A stretch of DNA of 64,000 nt from Aristolochia californica. Lineage: Eukaryota; Streptophyta; Magnoliopsida; Piperales; Aristolochiaceae. Below the pieces are notes generated by a model. The model saw only the letters and a program-made list of their open reading frames with translations, did not search any database and was not told the origin of the DNA. Position 1 is the first letter of the stretch. Each line of letters opens with the position of its first letter. This document shows, piece after piece, positions 48,078-61,356 of the stretch. The translations under genes were made by a program, and so were the position numbers. The DNA lies in assembly GCA_029961685.1 (NCBI GenBank), contig JARWKL010000010.1, positions 29,234,111 through 29,298,110 on the forward strand, read 5' to 3'.

Positions 48078-49099
48078 ATAGATAGATAGATAGATCTATA
48101 TATTTATGTCCGAGCTATATATCCTTGACTACCTCTGGTCATTGAATCAAATAAAACTTTGATGAATAACTAATTGATTTCTTTTCTTTCAGTCATTCTT
48201 TTCCCTCCTTCGAGTTTAATTAATAACAAAACAGATTCTTCTGATGTATAAAATAAAAGTTCCAATGGTTTTTACTACTATGACCTTCCCAACCACGATT
48301 TTTAATTTCTTTCAGGCATTTGCATTTCGCTCCAAAATAAAGTTCTTTCGACCCCATTTTTGAAAATTCGATTTTTGTTCTTTCATGGACCTGATGTTGT
48401 TGCAGAAAGTAAAATTTTTTCAATGGTATCATTGTTTACTGACTGGCTTCTGAATATCCAAGAAACGTGACGGATTTTTTGTTTTGGTGGTGATGTTTTA
48501 GCCTTGGAAATATCGGGGCAGAGGTGGCAAAAAGCGAAAGTTTCTGTTTGCTTGAATTTATTGGTTGAAGCTTTGAAGTTGAATTACCACTTGCTTAAAG
48601 GTATTGACTAATTTTTTAAAAGAATCCTCATTTTAGTGATCAAGAATCAAGTTTTAGGATAGTGTGCACTTTGGAATTTAAACTAAGAAGAATAACTAGC
48701 AGTTTTTAGTCTTGTTCATTGATCAATTTTTTTGTTTGTGTCCAGTTCAATTTGGGGTTTAATCCAATTGAACCAGTTTGCATGGAACCACTCATCATAG
48801 TATGTGACACTAAACTATTGGTGGATAAGTTCTTAATAATTTGCACGGAGAAAAAAAAATAACCAATTGGTGGATAAGTTCTTTATAATTTGCATGGAGA
48901 AAAATGAACACTTGACTAATGAACCAATGCCTCACTCTCTCTATATAACTTACATGATAGAAATTAGAAATTGTTTCTGTCTCCTCTCCCATCTATGTGC
49001 CTACATTTATTTGTTAATCTTTCTTTTTTTTGGATTTATCTTTGTTGTTTGGATTTTTTTCTTTATGTTTTTAATTTATAATATTTTTTGTAGAAGTAA

Positions 49100-51183
49100 G
49101 AATGTCAACACCTCTTGCTCAATTGACATCAGTAGTTAACACTAGATCTAGTGTTGCCATAAATAATGACTCAACTCCACCAGAGTCAAATCCCCCTAGA
49201 ACTACTAATGTAACATAAGTGAGCCTACATAAAGATACCCTAAATGAGGAAGAAGGTGACTCTATCCATTGTTCAAAAATACAAAAAATGTCTCATGTGT
49301 GGTTGGAATTCAAAGAGTCTCACTTATTGATAGTACAAAAATGCTCAATATATTCATTGTAAAACCAATTTGAGTATTATTAGTAGTTGAGTAACCACAC
49401 ATAAGTCAATATTTGAAACATTGTCCTAGTAGAAAAGTAGCAATGAGAAAATAAAAAACCATAAACTTTCAACCAGTGGGGTCTAATATTAATCAGAGTC
49501 CATCTGGCCTTTCTTTTATGGATTTTGGAAGCAAATTTGATCAAACTAGAATAAGAGTACTCATTGTTCAATGAATTCTTATGCATGAACATCCATTCAT
49601 GATAATAGAAGATGAGGGATTTAATTTAATGAAGATGGCAAATGTGAATTATGAAAAAAAATCCCGCAAGACCATTAAGAAGGAGTGTATGGAGATGTAT
49701 AAGGTAGAGAAAAAGAAATTGAAAAGTTTATAAGAGATTAACAAGATTAGTCTTACCACAGGTCTTTGGAAGTTCCAGAATCAAAAGATTGAATACATGG
49801 TTTACTGGGCATTTTATTGATAGTATTTGGAAGCTACAAAAATGAGTCTTGATTTTTGTGCATCTTCCCCCTTGTCACCGTGGTGTTGACATAGTATATG
49901 CTATTTAAAAGTGTTTGAAAGATTGAGAAATCAAAAATAAAGTATTTAGTATCTCATTTGATAATGTTGCATATAATGATGATTGTTTTGAAAAATGATT
50001 TTTAAAGAAATAAGAAATTGGTTTGTGGTGGGAAGTTATTTCATGTGCGTTGTTGTGATCATATTCTGAACTTATTAGTCTAAGATGGTCTTGTTTAGAT
50101 CAAGGATATCATTGAGAATGTGCGTGAGAGTATCAAATTCATAAATCTGTCGGAGGCTAAACTGTACATTTTTTCTAAAATTGTGCAGCAACTACAATTA
50201 GGTGCAAAAAGGTTGGTTATTGATTGTCCAACTCATTGGAACTCCACTTATAACATGTTGTCTTCATCCATTAAAATTCAAATATGCATTTCTTAGATTT
50301 CAAGATAGAGAACCAACTTATAATTGTTTGCCAAGTCTTGATGAATGAAAAAAGATAGACATGGTGTATGGGATTCTAGAAGTTTTTAATGTAGTCACCA
50401 ATATAATTTTTAGGAGTAACTACTTTAGTTCTAATTTGTACCTTAGTGAGGTATATAGGGTAAAATAGGTTTTGAATTTTTACTCTACAAAAGAAAATAT
50501 TTTCATTAGGACAATGGTTAGTAGAATGAAAAGGAAATTTGAGAAGTACTAGGGTGAATGAAATTTGATGATGACTATTGCTTCAGTTTTGGATCCAATG
50601 GTCAAATTAAGATTGATTGAAATATGTTTTCCATAGATATATTATGAGAAGGAAGCTACAATGAATATAAACTTAGTTTGACGGACTTTATGTGAGATTT
50701 ATGATGAATATGTATCCATATATAATGTAGAGATTAATAATGAAAGGATTACTTCAAGTATTAGCTTTACGAGTGTTTCCACAAGTCGTATGTCAAGTTC
50801 TTCATCAAATTCAGGTTAGTCAAAGTTAATGACTTATATGAAACAAGTGGAAGTAGTGAATTCACCAAGGTTAGAATTGGAAAATTATCTTGAAGAAGAT
50901 GTGTATATTTGTGAGGAAACATCACAATATGATTTTGATGTTTTAAAATAGTGAAAAGTGAATAATTTAAAATTTCGGGTATTATCTAAGATGAAAGCAG
51001 ATACCCTTGTAGAGTTCCCATATCCACTGTAACTTTAGAGTCTACCTTTAGTGTTGGTGGTGGAGTAATAGACCCATATCACTCTTCATTGGCACCAAAT
51101 ACAATTCAAGTTTTAATTTGTAGTGGTGATTGGGGTCGGACTCTTCACGGTGTCAAGAAAAATCAAGAGGTGAACTACTTTTG
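49100..51183 (+). pseudogene. hAT transposase remnant
   Basis: Broken frames give, in order: an N-terminal block MSTPLAQLTSVVNTRSSVAI, a BED-finger-like start KMSHVWLEF, blocks like FHVRCCDHILNLLVQDGL and INLSEAKLYIF, then CPTHWNSTYNML. They close with the C-terminal dimerisation motif STFSVGGGVIDPYHSSLAPN followed by LICSGDW. These are landmarks of plant Ac-like hAT transposases. Many stops and frameshifts are present and it cannot be active. Confidence 0.82.
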
Positions 51184-51730
51184 AATAATTATTTATTATG
51201 ATAATTTTGAGTAAAGTTTTTTAGTTTCATTTATTAAATTTTTGTTTGATTTTTCATCTTTTTCTCATCTTAGTAATTTTAATATTTTTTACTAAATTAA
51301 TTAATTAGTAGTGGAAGAGTATTTTTTATCAGACAATAATAAGTTTTATTCTTTTTTTTTTTTTATAGGTGGAGATTTTGCTGATTTAAACAGGGATTTT
51401 CTATATTGTTTTCTAGCATGAAGAGAAAAAGCTAGAGTTTATAAATTTATAATGGATGTATAATTTTTATTTGGGTGATTGTAAATTAATATTGATATTT
51501 TAATTATATTTTTACGTTTGATTATTGAATAAGGTTTATGTATAATATTTTGCATTGTTTATAGACAATTTTATATAAGGTTTATGTACAGAGGTCATGC
51601 CTAATTTTATATACCCAATTTTATATATAATTTTATATTCAAGTTATTTAATATATATTTTATATATTTTTTTTAAATTTAATTAAAATTATTGAACTCG
51701 AACTCAGTTATAATTTTAGATTTGAGTAAA

Positions 51731-52155
51731 AGACGGTTATTGCTTGGGAGGATATTATGGTTGATTTCAATTCACTCGAAGACGCTTACGTGTGCGGATT
51801 GGTTCTCTCGACCTTTTTCCTTTCCCTATCCTGTCTTAAGACATGCGAAGTGATTTTGAGGATGAGTGGGGGGGTCACTTTTGTCTTCAAGTTGGCCCAT
51901 AAATTCCGAATGTCCCGTCACACATCTCTTCTTCCTCTCTCTCTCTCTCTCTCTCCGGCTCTGTCCAAGTCCCGACAGATACACAGCCCGGCTGTCTCCA
52001 GCCACCACTGCGCAATAAAAGGCCGCCACTTTCATCAAGCAGGGCACGATAACGGGTAATTTTGAGCTCCTTTGTAGGATTTTTCGGCGGCGCATCGTAC
52101 GAAATCTGCCTCTCGAGCTGGCTTTCGCGCCATTTCTAAGGCGACGTTCCTCTTC
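51731..52155 (+). promoter_or_regulatory. Upstream and 5' leader region of ATG1, with (CT)n run
   Basis: The stretch between the hAT remnant and the ATG1 start becomes GC-richer and carries a CT repeat at 51934-51956, common in plant 5' leaders. No TATA box could be assigned with confidence. The 100-residue open frame at 51757-52059 has no recognised family. Confidence 0.5.
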
Positions 52156-55100
52156 ATGGATTCTAGGGTTTCAATGGCTCAGACGACGGGCAGAGCTAGG
52201 GTTATCGGTGACTATATCGTCGGGCGTCAGATCGGATCGGGGTCTTTCTCTACCGTTTGGCACGGGCGGCACCGGGTCCATGGAACGGAGGTCGCAATAA
52301 AGGAGATCATTATGGAGAGATTGAATAAGAAGCTTCAGGATAGTCTGGTTTCGGAGATCGTCATCCTGAAGAAGATTAACCATCCGAATATTATTCGGTT
52401 GCACGAAATCATCGAGGTTGGTGGTTGCTGGAAATGCTCGCTTTGATCGTTTTTTTTTTTGGTTTTCGTTGCTGAAGATTTGGTTGTTCTGTTTTGTTCG
52501 TTGGTAATAGAAGCCTAGTTAGTCTGTTGTTTTGTGCTTACTCTTGGAGCTTTGTGCGGCTTTTTTTTTTTTTGCCTAATCAATTTTCTTCGATTTTGCC
52601 CATGACCTATTATGCAAATTTACCATTTTTAGTTCTGGGAAAATCTTCTTACGTGTCTGAGAGAATTGAACTATTTTTAGGTAGGTCGTGCAGTCTGCTA
52701 TTTGTGAAGGTCTATGAAATTAATTGCCTTTGAATTGATGCTATAAGCTCAGTTTGACTTCACAAAAGGGAATGGACCTGAATATTGAATGATATATATT
52801 TTTTTTGTAATGCGTGTGTGCTGCTTTCAGATTGGCTTTCTAGTGTTAACTTATGTTGATTCCACTTCTGGTGGTTGCAGCCAGATTCTGCTTTTACTGA
52901 TGCAATTGACAACTATCCTTTCAAGCTGCAACTACCTTTGAAAAAGCTTTATTAAGTATTGTAAATCTGTTCATGTTGCTAGACGCTTAATAAGTCTAGA
53001 ACAAACTTTCATACTCTATAACTGTAGTTTGGATTCTTCTTCTATATCTCAAGTTAGTTGGGGTCAAGTATTTGCTTCAAATTCTTCAGTCTTTAATTGC
53101 TTTTATGAAATTATCATGGACAGTATGGTTCTGACATGTAGAGAACTTTTTTTTTTCTTTTTGAAAGGCATATATAGACGACTTTAACCAAATGATTGAT
53201 AGCCAGTGGTTTTTCTGTCCTTTTATTTTACATGATTTTAGCATCCTAAAAATGGATGGAAGGGGGACTTGTCATCTCAGTATAATAAAACAAACCTTTT
53301 TTAACTCTCAATGCCTGGTGCTTAAATAGGAGAGAATCTCAAGACCTGATATACTTTTCTGGTTCTTGAAGAGTGATGTGCAATTTGCAGGTATGGTATC
53401 CATTGCCAATTGCCTATCCGCTGAGACATTTCTACTCAATATTCTCTTAAATCCTCATAAAACTTTAGCTCCCCTTCCTAACATAACCTTATGAAATTGA
53501 TTTAATAATTTCAGTGTTTTATATTTGGTCTGTGAAAGAAAGAAGAGAAGGGAATTTCCAGGCCATTGTATGCGTTTTGAATTACTTCATTTCATGTTAT
53601 ACTTTCTCCATTAGAATCTTAGTTGGTGGTCAATATTATATTCTAATCAAATGATGATTCACTGCTTGTAATACCTGCATCTCTAGACCACTGGGAGGAT
53701 ACACCTTGTACTGGAGTACTGCAGAGGTGGTGATCTTTCTGTCTATATTCAACGTCATGGTTCCGTTCCAGAGGCAACTGCTAAGTACTATATGCAACAA
53801 CTAGGTATGATTTACTGAATTGGCAAAACGTGAAATTTTTTTCTTTTCCTGGTGTTTTGAGTCTCTTTTAGTGAATTTTTGCATTTAATTTTAATTGTTC
53901 CTTCCACAGCTGCTGGGTTACTAATTCTCCGGGAAAACAATCTTATACACCGGGATCTAAAGCCACAGGTATTCATTCTACTTTTGCATAAGTTATTGTG
54001 TGAATATTCAAATCCTGGAGCTTGCATGGATGACACAAATCTTGGCAAACCCATAGCTGTAATCTTGAATATTATGTTGTGTTAAGCATTAGTATTTCTT
54101 ATCATTTAAAAAAAAATTGTATTTTTTGCTAGACCTACCATGCTTGTTTTATTTTGTTTTCTATGACTTTCCTGCTTTATGTTTTCTTTCTTAACAAATA
54201 TTCCGAGTTTAAAGCATCATGATTGCGAGAGTCCATATTGGGAGTTTTTTTCCTGTGAGTTCTATATGTTGGCTACCTTTATCATTGTGGTCTATTTGCA
54301 AGTCTACCAAGCTTTTATTTTGAGTTTAAATGAAGTTCAGATGACGAGGAAAATCTGGAGTCCATATATGTCTGGAACGACAGCAGATTTCTAATGATGT
54401 CACCTGCATGATTGGCTATGTCTGTTCAGAACTTTATATGTGCTCTTTAAGTGTTGGTCAGCTAATGCTCCTTTCTTCTTGCACTATTATTGTATCGTCA
54501 TTATTATTATATCACTTTTATGTTTTGGCATGCAAAACATTGAATTTAAATTTGGTGTTTAGAAAAGGAATGTTCCAAAATTCCTGGAAATTCTGGCTCC
54601 CATTGGACCATTTGTATCCGTATGCATCAAGATCCTGATTCATGTATCTCTCGGTTCAAGATATCAGAGGATCAAGCCAAATCTTCTGACTCTTTTTCCA
54701 GTTTGATAAATGTTGGTTGATTGCATATTCTATTATAGTTAGATGATTGAGAAGATCATTTTTTATTGATCCCTTTGAATTCCATATTCGAAATTGTGAT
54801 CTGATGGATTCATTAAAAAGAATCAATTTGATACATTTCTTATGTACCTATAGGTGCTATATTGGATTTGAATCAGATTTTGGATCAATATATATATTAA
54901 TTGACCACCTCCATTATGTTGTTGCTTGCAAATACCACTATTTTTGGTTTTGGATCATCTTCCAAGTCATACTCATAGGATATCTGGACCGATTGTTTTC
55001 TGATGCTTTGATAAATCATCCTCTTCATAAAAAATAGGAGGTAAAACCACTAAAGATTACTTTTCTGACTCATCCTTGGAGTTGAAAACCTCATTCAGGA

Positions 55101-58100
55101 TTTATTTTTTATCCAATCTGTAGGAGACAATAGAAAAAGCAAATCCTCGATGATACACTAGTTCTGGCTCAGTTATTGATAGAGTGAATAGATTTGTCAT
55201 TTCTTGAAACGTCTCTTCTGATTTAAAATCGTGGTGTAACATGTACCCCCCTATGGGGATAGATGAAATAAGTCAAAAAATATTTTTGCTCGAAAATGAA
55301 ATCTTATTAGAACTGCCCATATCCAGTTCATCCCTTGGAATCATATTACATCCCAAATAGGATGGATTGGAATAATATTTTTTAAATATGTAATTATCTT
55401 GAATATATCAACCATTTCTTCATTTTCTAATCAGTGATCACCTGGAAGGAACAAAAGAAACATCTTGTTATTTCTTCATCAATTTCTGATCTCTAGTGGA
55501 TCTCTTTGTAGGATTCCGAACCCAAATAAAGTTCTGATCATCTGTCTGAGAAAAAAGAATAAACATTGAATTTAATTTTTTTTATGACATTTTACACTTA
55601 TATTGACAGAGCATATGGCAGATGCATGTTTCTTTCAATTTGTTCTATTTTTATGTTCTTTGTACATGTACTAATGCATCCTGTCTTTAGTGCTTGTTTT
55701 CTCTGCCATGTGAGAATCTTATAGTTTCATAGTGCTGTCCTTCTTCTAGAAATTCAATTTCTGAGCTTTATTTTCAGTCTTGTATACTTGATTGGAGTTT
55801 TTCATGAGCATTAATTATTATAAAAGGTTCATTGTTTCACTCCTAGAGTTTATGCACAAACAAGTGTGGGATATATGTTTTAAAATTGACTCCATACATC
55901 AAATTTGAATTTGTTAAGTTACATTTCATGCTGACATCAACTGAGTATATGGCAGATGCATCTCTTTCAATATGTTCTATTATTATCTTCTTTGCAAGTG
56001 TACTAATGCGTCCTCTGTCGTTAGTGCTTGTTTTTTCTGCCATGTGAGAATCTTATATTTTCATATTGTTGTCCTTTTGTCCTTCTTCTAGGAATTCAAT
56101 TTTGAACCTTTTTTTTTTTGGTTAGTGTATTTGATTGGAGTTTTTCATGGGCATTAGTTATTATAAAAGGTTCAATGTTTCACTCCTAAAGTTTATGTGC
56201 AAACAATTTTGTAGTATATAATTTGAAATTGTCTTTTGGTGGAACAGAACCTCCTCCTCCTCACAAATGATAATTACTCTGTGATGAAAATAGCTGACTT
56301 TGGCTTTGCGAGGTGAGTTATTATTTCATGCAGTCTTTTGGTTGGAATCTGTTTCGATTTATTCTTTTATACCATGAACAAAATTAATATTGTTAAAGGT
56401 GGCTAAAGATGGGAATAAACTAGGACACAGGAGGTTGCTGGGTAAGACACCGGATTATTCAGAACTCCTTATCAACAAAAGAATGAGTGACCTCATATGA
56501 GTTCTTGATGGTGATGAAGCCATCAAAATGTCTGAAGATCTACGTTGATCTTCAATGACTTCCAGGATATTTATGTCCTTACAATGAAATTTGCTGTTGG
56601 TAAAGTATTTGAATATTACATTAATTTGAATACTTAAAAAAGCATTACTCCATTGGCTAATGCAATTTTGTGGTTATCACATGAAGTGGAAATTGATGTG
56701 GACTTTCAGTGTGAATCAAGTCCCCATTGTGCACAACTTACTCAATTACAACTGTTAGCTTTATAAAATAAAGTGTAGGAAAAATGAGAAATGAGATCCC
56801 ATTAAAGAGAAGGTCCTAGGAGAAGAATAAAGTGTAGGCTTAGATAAATAGTCTAGTATCAAAGTACAAAATGAGAACAAATGAGATCAACTTGACAATC
56901 AATTGATCAGGAGACTTATGCCAACCAATGAGGTTAGCTTTATCTACTCCGAGAGCTCCAACTTGTTTTTATAAGACTTCTATTAGAAAAGTGGGTACAG
57001 TATGGAAGGCTTTGATTAGGCTTTGGTGATTTCTACTACCGCCACTAAAGAAATGGCGGACTTAAGACAAGAACTCCTTCATTGCTCTGATATCAAAAAG
57101 GTTGTCACTGGGGTAAGGTTAACCTTCAGTTTGCTCTGACATATGTTAGATCAGTGAAGGGCTAGGGTTCATTTACCTGACCTTGATATTGTGGGGAAGA
57201 CTTTGGTTATGATCACTTTGGCACCCCTTGTGTCTAATATCCTTACTAGAAATTATATGAAAACATCTTGTTTCAAAACATTCCTTGCATATTTTCCAAC
57301 TATGTGTGCCACATCATTATGCAAACAAATTGAGGCTTGTCTAACAGGTCCCTGCAACCTCGAGGCCTAGCTGAAACCCTTTGTGGTTCACCTCTCTACA
57401 TGGCTCCTGAGATAATGCAACTGCAGAAGTATGATGCTAAGGTGATATTCTATCTTGTCTTATTCTTTGCTTTCTTATCTTCTCTTTTTTTCCTGGTTTC
57501 TATTCACGGTCATCAGATGACATGCAGGCAGATCTATGGAGTGTGGGTACTATTCTATTTCAGCTAGTGACTGGGAAGACACCTTTTACTGGAAATAACC
57601 AAATCCAGGTTTGTGGTCGGTGATTAGCCTTTCAAATCATGTGAGACCATTTTTAATACTATTTGCCAATTTCTTGTTTTTTTTAATTCCAGTTGCTGCA
57701 AAACATTATGAAATCCAATGAGCTGCACTTCCCTGCGGATAAAAAGGACTTGAGTTCGGACTGCCTTGATTTATGTCAGAAGCTGTTGCGTCGTAACCCA
57801 GGTGAAATCTATCTCTAGTGCATGCTCGTTGAGGGATATTGTGATTGGTTTCTTCATGTATATTATGCTTCATAGATCATACCTGATTATTTTTATTGGA
57901 TATGATGCTCTGAACTGATTTACATTATTAATTTTGGTAGTGGAAAGGCTGACATTTGAAGAATTCTTTAACCATCGATTTCTGTGTCAAACACCTGAGG
58001 ATGATTCACTGACGTAAGAATTGGCCATTCATCTGTATTGTACTGCTGACATCCAGTTCTTTCTATTAAGCTGGTGGAATCCTTTTGACATACAGGATTA

Positions 58101-60457
58101 CGAGAAATGCAACTCAAACTAGGAACATTTCTTCATTAGTCAAGACCAATTCTGGAAGGCAGACAGATGAGAGTTCTCAAGATGATTTTTTGCCTTTCCT
58201 TCTGGATGATGATTCTAATGTAACTGACAGTGGCCCATCATTTCCTCCAAAAACAACTTCAGCAGCTCCTACTTACGGATTTTCTCAGATTACAGAAGTT
58301 GAAAGAAAGAATATCAGTACTTCCAGTAACTTTGATATTGCTCCTAAAAATAGCATCACTCACAAAGTGGACAAGACTTTTTCTAAACTTGATGGCCGTA
58401 GATTTGGGGATGGATTTGTTAAGCATCCTTCAGCTGCTGTGGACAAAAGACAGATGAAGGGATCTTCCAAAGGTTCGAGTTTTTCCTGTTTAGTTACCAG
58501 TGTTGTGCTACTTAAGTCATTAGTATCTTTTGTTGACTTGTTTACATTTTTATTTGAATGGATTCCACAGTTGTAGATTCATTGGAGTTACTTGATCAGG
58601 ATTACGTTCTTGTGTCGAGTCCGCCTGTAGAAGTCTCATCTTCATCAATGGTTGCAAAGCAGCCACGTTACTCACCCTCCAAATTGGAAAATTCGCCTAT
58701 AACATCTGTAAACAATCACATAGGTTTAAGTGCACCAATGCCAATAACTGGTGCAATAGCACGTAATCCTTCGGGATTTGGGAGTCTTGGAAGTAACAGT
58801 TCTATACCTTCAGGAGCTTCACAAGGATCGACAGATATGGGAGATGCTTTGGAGCAGTCATCAACTCACTGCATGACTAGGATTAGATCATTACAGCAGT
58901 GTGCGCATGCCATTAGTGAGCTGGTCAATGAAAAGGTAAAATATGCTTTGAATCTTATCTTAGAGTTAAACCTAAATGCTGTAATGGATGAGAAATTGAT
59001 ATGCACTAATTTGATTGGTTCATGTTCTTGATTAATCTAAAGATCGAATCAGGTAAGCGGTTGGAAGCTTTCTCCATTCAACTGGTTATTCTAGCAATTT
59101 CGAAGCAGGCACTGCATATATGCCATGCACAAGCTGCTTCTGCTATTGAAGGAAGTCCAACTCAAGAGCTGATGATGAACAGAGGAAGCAGAACAATCTC
59201 CAACAGAAAGCAGGATGTTGATTGCCAAGGATCTCATACTAGCATGGATCCTCATGGGTCTGCTGCTGTTGGCAGTCAGATTGAAAGAGAATTTCTTCTC
59301 GAAGTTGGCCATGCAGAAGATCTTGCCAGAGATCTTGGTCCATCTGATGGTATGCCTCACCTATACAAATTAGAGAAACAACAGAAGCATAATGTTTTGA
59401 TTTTACTGTGATGTACATACGTTAAAGAATATTTGGATTTTCTCTATTTCTAAGTAATTCTATTTCATTTCAGGAAATACAGAGATGCCAGATGCGATGG
59501 AAACAATATTTCAATCAGCACTGGCATTGGGTAGACATGGAGCAGTGAGTATTTGTACCATAGCTCTGTTGTCATCTGCTGAGTTTGCTTTTTAGAATTA
59601 CTGAATAGTGAAAGAATTAGTTACATAGTATTCCATGGATACCTACAGACCCCTGGAATTAGTAATTAATATATTTTATGCCCTCAATATCTCCAAGAAT
59701 ACCTACATATACCCGAAATTCATGCAACATTAACGAGAGCGCACCATATGGCGCTAAAAATTTTGTCAATCAACTTTTTTTTTTAATTTTTCTTGTATGA
59801 AACTAAATGTGAAAGAAGGCCAGATGCCCATATGACTTGTGGCATATGTATCTTTCCAGAAATGTAGGCACCTTATGATAATCTGGAACTTATTAAAAAC
59901 CTGTATGAAAATGGTTGCTACTATTTCAGTACATGGCTTTGAGGTTGGTCCCAAAATTTTCTGTAGATCCATATTGGTTGAGGGATACATATGGTACTTT
60001 CTGAAATAGTAACAACCATTTTCATATAGCTTTCTTCAAGTAGATTTGATTGATAAAACTAACAAGAGTGGTAGGTACTGGGTTTTGGTGATATTGTGGG
60101 GCATATAGGTGTTTATAGTATGTTTCAAAGTGTGAAAGTAATTAATTTGACAAAACATTTTTTGTACAAATCATGTGTGTTTTTCTGAAATCTTGGTTGT
60201 CCAATTATACGCAGGTTGATGAGTTGATGGGTGACATGGAAAGTGCTATAAATTTGTATTCCAAAGCTGTTCGTCTACTATCATTTCTACTGGTTGAAGC
60301 ACCTTCCCTCATTCTTAATCCTCCTTTCTCACTAACAAATTCCGATAGATTTAGGCTTCGATCATATATTGACGTTCTCAACAATAGGCAATCCTACTCG
60401 ATGTCTCAGAGAGTGGCGTTTCTCAGGAATGACGTTCAACCAAGCCCAAGTCCCTAA
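52156..60457 (+). CDS. ATG1: Autophagy serine/threonine kinase ATG1
   Basis: Thirteen exons read in phase to 740 residues: 52156-52416, 53687-53804, 53910-53968, 56248-56312, 57348-57441, 57528-57608, 57693-57801, 57941-58013, 58096-58472, 58571-58935, 59043-59349, 59474-59544, 60215-60457. The kinase starts the autophagy pathway with ATG13 and ATG11/101. The kinase domain (about 20-285) shows the glycine loop [15 protein letters not shown], lysine in [34 protein letters not shown] and the end motif [16 protein letters not shown] serine-rich linker (about 290-520) follows. The C-terminal MIT-like region contains [17 protein letters not shown] and [20 protein letters not shown]. Length fits Arabidopsis ATG1b/c. 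The first ATG in frame is chosen; a second Met lies six codons later. Intron 3 (about 2.3 kb) holds a plastid DNA insert and a tandem duplication. Confidence 0.95.
54560..55565 (-). other. Nuclear plastid DNA insert (NUPT): decayed chloroplast ycf2 fragment
   Basis: The minus strand matches, block by block and in order, an N-terminal third of chloroplast ycf2. The blocks are [16 protein letters not shown], then FFDLFHLS, a stretch corresponding to [27 protein letters not shown] text, VVFASNN-like text, an HRTIMKYTINQHLSN-like block (here [20 protein letters not shown]) and [16 protein letters not shown]. Frameshifts and stops are frequent, so the transfer is old. It lies inside intron 3 of ATG1 and leaves both splice sites intact. 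No organellar flanking genes are included. Confidence 0.88.
55609..56235. repeat. Tandem duplication of about 334 bp at the end of ATG1 intron 3
   Basis: Two contiguous copies share 'tatggcagatgca', ctgccatgtgagaatcttat, gattggagtttttcatg and 'tgtttcactcct'. The second copy ends about 12 bp before exon 4 (56248), so the duplicated unit includes most of the branch point and pyrimidine region near the acceptor. Confidence 0.85.
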
Positions 60458-61356
60458 TGGCCCTTGTTTGCCTTAACACTGTAAATCCATTGATTTGTAC
60501 AGCAATTCTTTGTATTAAGCTGTTTACGTTCTCATTGTGTAACCGTAGAAGCTTTGCTGATAAATGAAAATGTGCATAGGCCTTCTTTTTCTGTTCTTTC
60601 TTTTTTTCTTTTTCTTTTTTGGTGGCAGGTAGTCTGATTGTAATTAACGAGGTCTTTAATGTTCTGTGAGATTTGAAATGAGCAACATGGCAGCTCGTGT
60701 GTTGAAGCAGGCCATCTTGAAATTAGGTCGCTGCAGGTAACGGATAATACGGAAACCCCCCGTCATCTGTTTTATTTGGAATGGGTTAAGGGGGGTAAAG
60801 AAAACATAAAATATAATGCATAAAATCACAAAAGAAATGTTAAAATGTATTTCGGTTACTCTAATTTTTTTTTTTTATAATTAGAGGACACCATGTTTTA
60901 TCATCATCAGCCAAAAGATTTTGAGCTATGGCCAAAAAGAAGTGAGAAAAAAATACTTACAAATATGTATGATTTTTCTTATAAATTATTTCATCTTTAT
61001 AATGGATTATTACATCAACCAAAGACAAAACAATCTCACTTTGATGCGAACCTGTATAAATCTTATTGTATTTTTAATGCTTATTTTTTTCTTCTTTTGT
61101 GATTATTATTATTATACTCGTTTATTTGGAATTAAGGGATTTAATTCCTAACAATGGTAACTGAGATAGGTACACGAGTTTTACAAAGTATTTGTGCTTA
61201 CATTCAACAATCCTTATCAATAATTTCCGCCTAAATACAACTCAAAACACCCTTTTGTAAACAAGACATCTGAATTGAAATAAATTTACTTGTTGAAATC
61301 ACAGCCAGCAGCCCGTGAAAGAGCTTGGGAAGATCCAAACCAGAAGACTAACCAAA
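60458..61356. other. Spacer between the convergent ATG1 and NEDD1 genes
   Basis: It contains the two 3' ends. A T-rich run at 60580-60625 and a T run at 60866-60877 are the only notable features. No further gene is recognised. Confidence 0.6.

Larger units (their letters stand above)
46460..51730 (+). mobile_element. Decayed hAT-family DNA transposon (extent approximate)
   Basis: A broken hAT transposase is readable at 49100-51183. Upstream, from about 46465, the sequence has repeated 'ggctca' and 'gctcggctca' words. Downstream, near 51690-51715, it has 'gaactcgaactcag'. Both are like subterminal motifs of plant hAT elements. I could not fix terminal inverted repeats or an 8-bp target duplication, so both borders are estimates. 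Two TRIM insertions (47184-47720, 47828-48077) lie in its 5' part. Confidence 0.55.

Noticed and set aside
51757..52059. 100-residue frame upstream of ATG1
   Set aside because: No recognised family; it covers the likely ATG1 leader and a CT repeat.
54747..55037. 96-residue plus-strand frame in ATG1 intron 3
   Set aside because: It is the opposite strand of the ycf2 insert.
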